13,513 nt of DNA from an uncultured Prevotellaceae bacterium (lineage in GTDB: Bacteria; Bacteroidota; Bacteroidia; Bacteroidales; Bacteroidaceae): assembly GCA_937892315.1 (NCBI GenBank), contig CALAVF010000353.1:1-13513 (forward strand), given 5' to 3'. Below, piece after piece: positions 7,945 to 13,513 of this stretch (its first letter is position 1; each line of letters begins with the position of its first letter). Under the pieces are notes generated by a model. That model had not been told where the DNA came from and did not search any database. It worked only from the letters and a program-made list of their open reading frames with translations. A program made the position numbers and the translations under genes.

Positions 7945-10809
7945 TTAAACGATTTTTTTGCGTTTGATGGCGGTGGCGTGGCAGGGGAGGATAATCCAGA
8001 CGGTCGTTCCCAGTCCTTCCTCCGAATGGATTTCGAGGCTGCCGCCCGTTTGCTTTAGCAGTTTGTGGCAGATGGGGATGCCGAGTCCACTGCTGGTGCG
8101 TGCTTCGCCCGTTTCAGAACTGTTGAGGCGTTTGAGTTCTTTGGGCGAGATGCCGTCGCCGGTGTCTTCCACCGAAATCATCAGTCGGCGGCCGATGTAG
8201 TCGTAGCGGATGCGGATGAAACCCTGCTTGGTGTGCTGGACAGCATTTTCGATGACTCGTTCCATCACGTTGCCCACCTTCGGCCCGTCGATGTTCACCA
8301 CCAGTTGCTTGTAGGGGTTCTCGGTGATGAAACGCACGTCCTTGTTCTGGGTGCGGTCTTCTGCACAGTAGGTGTTGAAGGTATCGACAAAGTCACAGGT
8401 TTTCTTGTCCACTTCTATCATGTGCGCCTCCAGGCGTGAGAGGTAGAGGATGTTGTCGATGAGGTGGAGCAGATAGGTGGAGTTCTTCAGGATTTCGTCG
8501 CTGTTATTGCTGTTCTTGTCCTCCTGTTGCTTGCCGAGTTCTGCCGCTGCCTCGACGATGATGTCCATCGGCGTGCGGATTTCCTGCACCATGTTGTTGA
8601 TGAAACCGGTCTTGGTGTTTTCCACCTCCTGCACCTTCTTCGCCTCTCTCAGCAGCCTGTGGTCGGTGGCTTTCTGGGTGGTGATGTCTTGGCAGAGCCC
8701 GAAGTATTCGGTCACGTTGCCCTGCTTGTCGTGCAGCGGGATGAAACTGAACCGCAGGTGCAGCGGATAGTTGCCCGACAGTTGCAGGTTGGTGCCCAGG
8801 TCGAGGCGTATTTCCTTGTCGAGACGTTTGTCCAGTTCGTCGAAGATGTGCATGGTTTTTTTCTGCGAGTCTTCGTTCACCAGCGTCATGCAGCGTGTCT
8901 GCGTGAGTGAGTGCTGTATCTGATGGACGCTGCTGAAGAGGGTGAGCGTATGGGAGTCGGGCGAATAACTTGCCAGGCGGAAGAGCCCTTCTTGCAGGAT
9001 GGCGTCGATTTTTGTGTAGTATTGTTGCAGGGTGTCGTTGGCGTGTTGTGCTTGCTGTTCCACCCGGTTCTTCTCGTCTTGTTTCTCGTTTCTGCCCGTG
9101 ATGTCGTTGCACACGGCGAAGAGCCCCCTCAGCCGTCCCTCCTCGTCGTTGTAGGTCAGCAGTTCGATTTTGCACACCAGCGTACTTTCCCGTTTGCAGG
9201 CACGCACTTTCCGCTGCTCGGCTGGCAGGTGGGCGAAGTCGAAGGTGCGTGTGCAGGTGTAGCCGTTGGCGTGGTCGATGTCCACATCTGGCAGGTCGAG
9301 CAGGTCTTGGTAGGAAATGCCCTCTTGCAGAATCTCTTCACGCTCGCAGCCGAACATCTGGCAAGCCTTCTCGTTGATGTTGGCGATGATGCCGTCTGCC
9401 CCGAAGCGGATGTTGCCCTGCATGGGCATGTGGAATGCCGCCCTGTAGCGCTGAATGCTTTCTTCTGTCTCTCGCTGGTGTTTCCGCTGCTCGGTCACGT
9501 CTCTCTTGGTGCCGAGGATGACGGTGGCGTTGCCCTGTTTGTCGCGGCGCAGCACGGACAGCACAATAACGAAGTCTTTCTCTTCGGCATCGCCGTCCTC
9601 GGTGTCACGTGCCTTGATGTTCAGGGTCACTTCCTCCTCCTCCCCGTCCTTTGCCGAGGTTTTTTCGATCAGCCCTTGTATGGCTTCCTTCAGTTTCTGG
9701 AAGTCTTCGGGGCGGTAGCGGTGGGCAAACTCGTCGGCGGTGTAGGTGAAGGCGACCAGCCCGTTCTCGTTGTGCCAATAGAAGAGGCGAGTCGCCACCT
9801 CGTAGGTCCAGATGCGCACGTGGCTGGTCTCCAGGATGAGGGCAAGGCGTTTGTTCTGCTGGTCGTTCGACTGAGTCAGCCGTTTGCCCTGTACGTTGTA
9901 GATGATGGCATAAATCGACAAGGCGAGTGCCAACACGCTTGCTCCGATGGCAAGCCACCACACCCACGAGGGGATGCCCGTCTCTTGGCGTTCGGGGTAG
10001 AACCATTTGTTGCGCAGGGCTGTCAATTTGTCTGACGAGTCGAGGGCACTGTACACGCTGTCGAGCCGCCGGAGCAGATCGGGGTTGTTCGACATGAACT
10101 TGTACTCGCCGTGGGGCATGTTGATGGGTGTGAGTTGCAGGTTCTCAATGTGGTATTTGTTGATGAGCCACTTGAGCGAAAGCGTGTTCCACACCACGGC
10201 ACCTTCCCCCTCTGTGCTCACTTTCAGCAGGGCGAGTTTGACGGCGCTGTAGGGGATGGCGTTCTCTCCCCAGCCATAGTCAATCATCAGGTGGTGGCAG
10301 AGGCTGCTGTCGTTCACGAAGACCTTGTGGTCGCTTAGGTCCTTGAAGGTTGTGATTCCCGCCGGATTCTTCTTGGGCGATGCCACGCTCTGGGTGAACA
10401 GCGTCACAGGATTTTCGCTGTAGAGGCCGTAGGCATCGTGGTAGCCAGCCGAGAGCCCGAGGATGAGGTCGGACTTTCCGTCACGCAGGTCTTCGAAGGC
10501 ATCCTGCTTTTCCTTCAGTTTGATGATGTAGGGGATGTGCAGTTCGTTCATTATCAGGCGTATCAACTCCACATTGAAGCCGTCGGGGTCGCCGTTTTCG
10601 TTCAGGAACGAGTAGGGCCACAGGTCCCACATGTCTTCATACACCAGCGGGTGCTCCTCTGTGTATGTTCTGGTGCCATCCTTCCGAACGGCTCCATTCC
10701 CTGCCGCCCTGCTCGTGCTGTCGGGCACATTCGTCTGAGCATCAGCCCCCTGAATGGACAGCGTCGAGATTGCCCATGCAATCAGTATTATTAATAGGTT
10801 GTTTTTCAT
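7945..10809 (-). CDS. SBP_bac_3/PAS histidine-kinase paralogue with Gln in place of the H-box His (probable pseudokinase)
   Basis: 954 residues from ATG 10807-10809. This start gives a clear signal peptide (MKNNLLIILIAWAISTLSIQ, then GADAQ). The frame stays open 16 codons further upstream, but that would put its start inside the promoter -7 box. The periplasmic SBP_bac_3-type domain spans ~56-272 (PYSFLNENGDPDGFNVEL, GKSDLILGLS), with a membrane helix at ~282-304. Three PAS-like regions lie at ~320-440, ~452-575 and ~597-712; the first two end in DVTEQ and DITGR. The HisKA motif reads MVQEIRTPMDII, so residue 742 is Gln (codon CAG, + strand 8584-8586) where the phospho-acceptor His should be. 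The HATPase keeps Asn855 (VIENAVQHT) and G1 DTGDGI at 882-887. The F-box is not recognisable and G2 is SSGLGI. It may still bind ATP but should not autophosphorylate in the usual way. It is the first gene of the two-gene operon. Confidence 0.92.
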   Translation of the reverse strand: MKNNLLIILIAWAISTLSIQGADAQTNVPDSTSRAAGNGAVRKDGTRTYTEEHPLVYEDMWDLWPYSFLNENGDPDGFNVELIRLIMNELHIPYIIKLKEKQDAFEDLRDGKSDLILGLSAGYHDAYGLYSENPVTLFTQSVASPKKNPAGITTFKDLSDHKVFVNDSSLCHHLMIDYGWGENAIPYSAVKLALLKVSTEGEGAVVWNTLSLKWLINKYHIENLQLTPINMPHGEYKFMSNNPDLLRRLDSVYSALDSSDKLTALRNKWFYPERQETGIPSWVWWLAIGASVLALALSIYAIIYNVQGKRLTQSNDQQNKRLALILETSHVRIWTYEVATRLFYWHNENGLVAFTYTADEFAHRYRPEDFQKLKEAIQGLIEKTSAKDGEEEEVTLNIKARDTEDGDAEEKDFVIVLSVLRRDKQGNATVILGTKRDVTEQRKHQRETEESIQRYRAAFHMPMQGNIRFGADGIIANINEKACQMFGCEREEILQEGISYQDLLDLPDVDIDHANGYTCTRTFDFAHLPAEQRKVRACKRESTLVCKIELLTYNDEEGRLRGLFAVCNDITGRNEKQDEKNRVEQQAQHANDTLQQYYTKIDAILQEGLFRLASYSPDSHTLTLFSSVHQIQHSLTQTRCMTLVNEDSQKKTMHIFDELDKRLDKEIRLDLGTNLQLSGNYPLHLRFSFIPLHDKQGNVTEYFGLCQDITTQKATDHRLLREAKKVQEVENTKTGFINNMVQEIRTPMDIIVEAAAELGKQQEDKNSNNSDEILKNSTYLLHLIDNILYLSRLEAHMIEVDKKTCDFVDTFNTYCAEDRTQNKDVRFITENPYKQLVVNIDGPKVGNVMERVIENAVQHTKQGFIRIRYDYIGRRLMISVEDTGDGISPKELKRLNSSETGEARTSSGLGIPICHKLLKQTGGSLEIHSEEGLGTTVWIILPCHATAIKRKKIV

Positions 10810-10854
10810 TGTAGTCAGTCTGTTTTCACAAGGACACCTCGCCCTCATCGGGGA

Positions 10855-10886
10855 CAAATTTAAGCATTTTTAATGAGTCAAGCAAT
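10855..10886 (-). promoter_or_regulatory. Bacteroidetes-type promoter for the kinase operon
   Basis: Read on the minus strand, TAAATTTG (10862-10855) matches the -7 consensus TAnnTTTG. A weaker -33 match, ATTG (10886-10883), lies 20 nt upstream. Transcription would start near 10849, giving a leader of about 40 nt before the ATG at 10809. A 6-bp dyad, AGCAAT (10881-10886) with ATTGCT (10901-10906), overlaps the -33 region and could be an operator, though it is short. Confidence 0.55.
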
Positions 10887-10906
10887 ATTTTGCAAGAAAA
10901 ATTGCT

Positions 10907-11080
10907 ATTTTTGTCGAGAGAAAATGCTCTGTACCTCAAAATACCCCTTTCTTGACCCTTTTTTCGTGAAGAAGGAAATGGATTTTCTGTGCCAGCGGCG
11001 AGTGCAGGAAAAAGGGGTGGGGTGGGGACGGTGTTCCGTCGCCCCTGCCGGCACGCCCACGGATAGGACAAAATTGCACA
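10907..11080. other. Non-coding part of the divergent region
   Basis: I see no convincing gene here. There is a G-rich run at 11014-11028 (GGGGTGGGGTGGGG) followed by a small imperfect hairpin: GGGGACGG at 11025-11032 against CCGTCGCCCC at 11037-11046. ACCCCTTT (10943-10950) is inverted at AAAGGGGT (11011-11018). The open frame crossing the region is low-complexity and lacks family features. Confidence 0.4.
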
Positions 11081-11175
11081 CTCGAAGCCTCGAAGGTGGT
11101 GTGACTCACACCGCCTCGGTGGTCTGAGTCACACCGCTTCGGCGGTCTGACTCAGACCACTTTTGGGGCTTCGAG
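11081..11175. repeat. 95-bp imperfect palindrome holding three 23-bp dyad units
   Basis: The outer arms 11081-11100 and 11156-11175 pair over 20 positions (17 Watson-Crick, 3 G-U). Inside are three tandem 23-nt units at 11095-11117, 11118-11140 and 11141-11163. Each is centred on a 15-nt dyad: GGTGTGACTCACACC (11098-11112, perfect), GGTCTGAGTCACACC (11121-11135, one mismatched pair) and GGTCTGACTCAGACC (11144-11158, perfect). The array lies between the two divergent promoters, about 95 bp upstream of the M48 -33 element. It could be a tandem operator, a REP-like element, or a small element with terminal inverted repeats. Confidence 0.85.
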
Positions 11176-11200
11176 ACGTCGTATTTTGTGATACAACGTC
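11175..11200. repeat. Dyad abutting the palindromic array
   Basis: GACGTCGTAT (11175-11184) faces ATACAACGTC (11191-11200), with 9 of 10 positions pairing around a 6-nt loop. It begins at the last base of the 95-bp palindrome, so the two may form one structured block. It lies 70 bp upstream of the M48 promoter. Confidence 0.6.
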
Positions 11201-11270
11201 ATTGTCCTTTGCCCCTTGCGGTGTGCATCCGCAGTGGGTTGCGGCAAAAAGCGAATTCGCGGGAAGAAAG

Positions 11271-11302
11271 TTTGGACGATAACGAAATAAGTTGTAACTT
11301 TG
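11271..11302 (+). promoter_or_regulatory. Bacteroidetes-type promoter for the M48 lipoprotein gene
   Basis: TTTG at 11271-11274, a 20-nt spacer and TAACTTTG at 11295-11302 give a full consensus match. Transcription would start near 11308, about 24 nt before the ATG at 11332. This excludes an upstream in-frame start at 11188, which would lie before the promoter. Confidence 0.8.
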
Positions 11303-11331
11303 TCGGGTCAAACCAAAAAACGATAAGAAAT

Positions 11332-12141
11332 ATGAAAAAGGTAAAACTGCTATTATTGGTGGCCGTCACTGCCATCTTGGCAAGTTGCGGCACCACGACG
11401 AGCGTGCCCGTCACGGGACGTAAACAGAATCTGCTTGTGAGCGACGAACAAGTCATGAGCCTCAGCAATGAGCAGTACAAGGAGTATATGAAGTCGGCTA
11501 AGTCTTCGACCAATGCTGCCAACACGGCGATGGTGAAGAGAGTGGGGCAGCGACTGGCAAATGCCGTGGTGAGTTACCTGAAAACCAACGGATTGGCAAA
11601 CGAGGTGTCTAACTATCAGTGGGAGTTCAACCTCGTGCAGAACACACAGGTGAACGCTTTCTGTATGCCCGGCGGCAAGATTGTGGTGTACGAAGGCATC
11701 CTGCCTGTCACCCAAGACGAAGCCTCGCTCGCCATTGTGCTGGGGCACGAAATCGCCCACGCCGTGGCAAAGCACTCGGCAGAACGCATCAGCAATGCCT
11801 ATAAGCAGCAATATGGTATGCAGATTCTGAGTGGTGTGGCTTCGGCGGCTGGTGTCAACTCCAACCTCCAGCAACTTGGCACCCAAGTGCTCGGAGTCGG
11901 TGCCCAGGCATGGTCGTCAGGCTTCTCACGCAGTCAGGAGAGCGAAGCCGACCACATCGGTCTCATCTTTGCTGCCATGGCAGGTTACGACCCGCAGGTC
12001 GCCCTCTCCTTCTGGCAACGCATGGCACAGGCAGGCAACAGTTCTAACTCTATCTTCAGCGACCACCCATCCGATGCCAAACGCATCAAACAAATCCAAG
12101 GTTGGCTGCCTGAAGCCCAGAAGTATTACAAGAAACAATGA
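11332..12141 (+). CDS. M48-family zinc metalloprotease, lipoprotein
   Basis: 269 residues. A lipoprotein signal peptide ends in LASC, with Cys19 as the lipidation site, so the protein should be anchored in a membrane facing the periplasm. VPVTGRKQ just after the Cys is typical of this family. The zinc motif is HEIAH (His139, Glu140 catalytic, His143) within VLGHEIAHAVAKHSAER. The third ligand is probably Glu205 in ESEADHIG. The C-terminal part (DHPSDAKRI) is also characteristic of M48 proteins. The likely role is periplasmic protein quality control, as for the LoiP and BepA/YfgC relatives (by family analogy). The start at 11332 is set by the signal peptide and the promoter just upstream. The AlkD-like gene begins 52 nt after the stop with no visible promoter, so the two are probably co-transcribed. 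Confidence 0.93.
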   Translation: MKKVKLLLLVAVTAILASCGTTTSVPVTGRKQNLLVSDEQVMSLSNEQYKEYMKSAKSSTNAANTAMVKRVGQRLANAVVSYLKTNGLANEVSNYQWEFNLVQNTQVNAFCMPGGKIVVYEGILPVTQDEASLAIVLGHEIAHAVAKHSAERISNAYKQQYGMQILSGVASAAGVNSNLQQLGTQVLGVGAQAWSSGFSRSQESEADHIGLIFAAMAGYDPQVALSFWQRMAQAGNSSNSIFSDHPSDAKRIKQIQGWLPEAQKYYKKQ

Positions 12142-12193
12142 TGTCCGAATGCCTTGTGGCGTGACTCTTGCGAGAGAAGAACATTAGGCGGAA

Positions 12194-12964
12194 ATGAACG
12201 CACGGGAGATTATTGAGTATATGGAGTCGTTGCACAATGAGGAGCAACGACGGGTGTTGATGCGTTTTTTCAAGACGGGGAGGGGAGAGTATGGCTATGG
12301 CGATGAGTTCTTGGGGCTGAAGGTGCCACAGACAAGGGAAGTGGTCAAACATGCTTGGGATTTGCCGCTGAACGAAGTGCCGGAATTGCTGATGTCACGT
12401 TGGCACGAAGTGAGGCTCTGCGGACTTCTCATCCTTGTCGATAAGTTTGAGAAGCAGGCGAAGAAACGGCAGGAGAACCATGCCGAAGCCATCGCGAAGC
12501 GTGACGAAATCGTGACGATGTACCTGCAATATGCCGAGCAGGCAAACAATTGGGACTTGGTGGATTTGTCCGTTCCCAAAATCTTGGGTTACTGGCTGTT
12601 GCTGCCAACGAATTTAGGTGACAGGGAATATAAGATGAAGGTGCTGGATGAACTCGCTGCCAGCCCCTGCCTGTGGAAACAGCGTATGAGCATCGTCTGT
12701 TCGTGGAAGACCTCACAGCAAGGCGACCCCTCGTGGTGTCTGCGTTATGCCGAAATCCATCTGCACCATCCGCACGACCTGATGCACAAAGCGGTAGGTT
12801 GGATGCTCCGCGAGATGGGCAAACGCGTCTCGATGGACCTGCTGCGTGATTTCCTCCGTCAACATGCCCACGAGATGCCTCGCACCATGCTCCGCTACGC
12901 CATCGAGAAGCTGTCGGGGGCAGAGCGAAGGGAGTGGATGAGTTTTAACAAAAGTATGCCATGA
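12194..12964 (+). CDS. DNA alkylation repair protein (AlkD-like HEAT-repeat glycosylase)
   Basis: 256 residues, all helical in pattern, matching the AlkD family length of about 230-250. Residues corresponding to the AlkD DNA-damage pocket can be picked out: Trp120 and Asp124 in NNWDLVDLS (W-x3-D spacing), Arg164 in KQRMSIV, and Trp203 in KAVGWMLREMGK. By family knowledge it would remove positively charged alkylated bases (3-methyladenine, 7-methylguanine) in the cytoplasm, holding DNA with HEAT-like repeats. The upstream TTAGGCGGAA offers a modest ribosome-binding site. The stop TGA (12962-12964) overlaps an ATG at 12961, forming ATGA, so the next gene was probably translationally coupled. 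Confidence 0.93.
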   Translation: MNAREIIEYMESLHNEEQRRVLMRFFKTGRGEYGYGDEFLGLKVPQTREVVKHAWDLPLNEVPELLMSRWHEVRLCGLLILVDKFEKQAKKRQENHAEAIAKRDEIVTMYLQYAEQANNWDLVDLSVPKILGYWLLLPTNLGDREYKMKVLDELAASPCLWKQRMSIVCSWKTSQQGDPSWCLRYAEIHLHHPHDLMHKAVGWMLREMGKRVSMDLLRDFLRQHAHEMPRTMLRYAIEKLSGAERREWMSFNKSMP

Positions 12965-13107
12965 CCGTCAGAGAAGTATTCGAGCTGCGCAAGCAAGGCA
13001 GAATAGAGGAGGCATATGAGGCCATCTGCCCGATGTACGCAGTGCATTGCGTGAGTGTGACCACATTACCATACCGGACAGTGTCAACTCAACCTTTTCA
13101 TCCCTGA
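12961..13107 (+). pseudogene. Truncated 5' end of a TPR-type protein gene
   Basis: The frame opens with ATG 12961, overlapping the AlkD stop, and encodes MTVREVFELRKQGR followed by IEEAYEAICPMYAVH. This is a helix-turn-helix pair like the N-terminus of tetratricopeptide-repeat proteins I recall next to similar genes in Bacteroidales. After His29 (codon 13045-13047) the sequence becomes CVSVTTLPYRTV and stops at 13105-13107, giving 48 residues. From about 13047 on, the DNA makes sense only on the minus strand as a beta-barrel gene, so the TPR gene is broken at this junction. The family assignment is from memory and only moderately sure. Confidence 0.6.
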
Positions 13108-13513
13108 AAGATGCTGAAATGTTTTCAGATGGATTGAATGATTTTGTGGTGCTTTTCTTTGTTTCAAAGTTTTGATACAGATATGAAACGTAATGGTTGT
13201 ACCTTAAGTTGGTGTACGTGCTCATGGTATAACGGGTATCTTTAAGGGCAAAGTTTCCGCCAATCATGTAGAATGCGTTCCAGTTTCCGTTTATGTTTTC
13301 AGGCCGCGTTATGGAACCGCCATTTTCCGGATTGTACTCAACACGGTTGCTTATTGAATTCTTTGTTGTGCTGAAGTTGCCGCGTGTCACAAAACCGCTC
13401 TGTTTCTCTGTGTCAAATGCATGATACTCGCCGCTTATATTGCTTGTATATGACGGTTTAAGGTCTGGATTTCCCATTGTAATGTACAGCGGATTGCTGT
13501 TGTCTTTTAGATC
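12968..13513 (-). pseudogene. Fragment of an outer-membrane beta-barrel (TonB-receptor-type) protein
   Basis: Read from the window edge, the minus strand starts DLKDNSNPLYITMGNPDLKP and continues with alternating beta-strand sequence (ISGEYHAF, NAFYMIGGNFALKD, YTNLRYNHYVSYLYQNFE). NPLY-x-x-GNPDLKP-x-Y is a hallmark of TonB-dependent receptor and outer-membrane beta-barrel family proteins in Bacteroidetes. About 154 residues of barrel are present. After WSHSRNAL, near 13040-13050, the frame runs into the reverse complement of the TPR and AlkD gene ends (TSGRWPHMPPL) and stops at 12968. The natural C-terminal strands are therefore missing and the gene is truncated at the junction. Its 5' end lies beyond the window. 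It would sit in the outer membrane; the substrate is unknown. Confidence 0.75.
13040..13051. other. Rearrangement or assembly junction
   Basis: To the left, the + strand reads as a TPR-type N-terminus through codon 13045-13047. To the right, the minus strand reads as beta-barrel through about 13040-13050. The bases here fit either side, which suggests short microhomology. No insertion sequence, target duplication or recombinase site is seen at the joint. It lies ~470 bases from the window end. Confidence 0.6.

Noticed and set aside
8911..10035. Long plus-strand open frame (374 codons) opposite the pseudokinase gene
   Set aside because: It is antisense to PAS and membrane regions of a convincing gene and arises from GC-rich third positions.
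10873..11127. Plus-strand open frame of 84 codons in the divergent region
   Set aside because: It runs through the G-rich run and into the palindromic array, has no start context and no recognisable domain.
11095..11163. 23-bp repeats as a CRISPR array
   Set aside because: The units are directly adjacent without spacers, only three exist, and no cas gene is present.
11188..11331. Upstream extension of the M48 protein by 48 residues
   Set aside because: The lipoprotein signal peptide begins at 11332, and a consensus promoter lies at 11271-11302 inside the supposed extension.

Overview
The window looks like chromosomal DNA from a member of the Bacteroidales, most likely Prevotellaceae. The grounds are Bacteroidetes-type promoters (TTTG, about 20 nt, TAnnTTTG) before three genes, a Y_Y_Y/propeller sensor joined to an AraC-type DNA-binding domain, a tandem DUF4859-like secreted protein with a Prevotella-style C-terminal tail, a TonB-receptor-type beta-barrel fragment, and starts without strong Shine-Dalgarno sequences. 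Family names rest on recognising motifs by eye; no database was searched.

Layout. 1-1581 (+) is the 3' part of a highly codon-biased secreted protein with two DUF4859-like repeats. 1582-2345 holds no gene. Its first part contains four hairpins in a row (two terminator-like, one of about 30 bp, one of 10 bp) and the rest is AT-rich. 2410-5316 (+) encodes a membrane-anchored one-component regulator: periplasmic beta-propeller, Y_Y_Y domain, one membrane helix, four exact-length 11-residue coiled-coil repeats and an AraC HTH. It has no kinase or receiver domain. Convergent to it is a two-gene minus-strand operon, 10809-7945 then 7880-5349. Both genes encode sensor kinases with a periplasmic SBP_bac_3-type domain, a membrane helix, PAS domains and HisKA/HATPase regions. 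The downstream protein keeps the phospho-acceptor His; the upstream one has Gln there and is probably a pseudokinase. No response regulator lies in the window.

10810-11331 is a divergent control region with a promoter for each side. Between them is a 95-bp imperfect palindrome containing three 23-bp tandem units, each itself a dyad. A (+) cluster follows: an M48-family lipoprotein metalloprotease (11332-12141), an AlkD-like DNA alkylation repair protein (12194-12964), and the first ~29 codons of a probable TPR protein that overlaps the AlkD stop by ATGA. That reading frame breaks near 13047, where the sequence turns into part of an outer-membrane beta-barrel gene on the opposite strand, running off the window end. 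This is either a real rearrangement or an assembly chimera.

How the parts may work together (inference): the two kinases share an operon and architecture, so the His-lacking protein could form a heterodimer with, or tune, the His-bearing one. The output partner is not here. The neighbouring propeller/AraC protein senses and binds DNA in one polypeptide and needs no kinase. The protease and repair genes look like ordinary housekeeping genes that happen to be adjacent.
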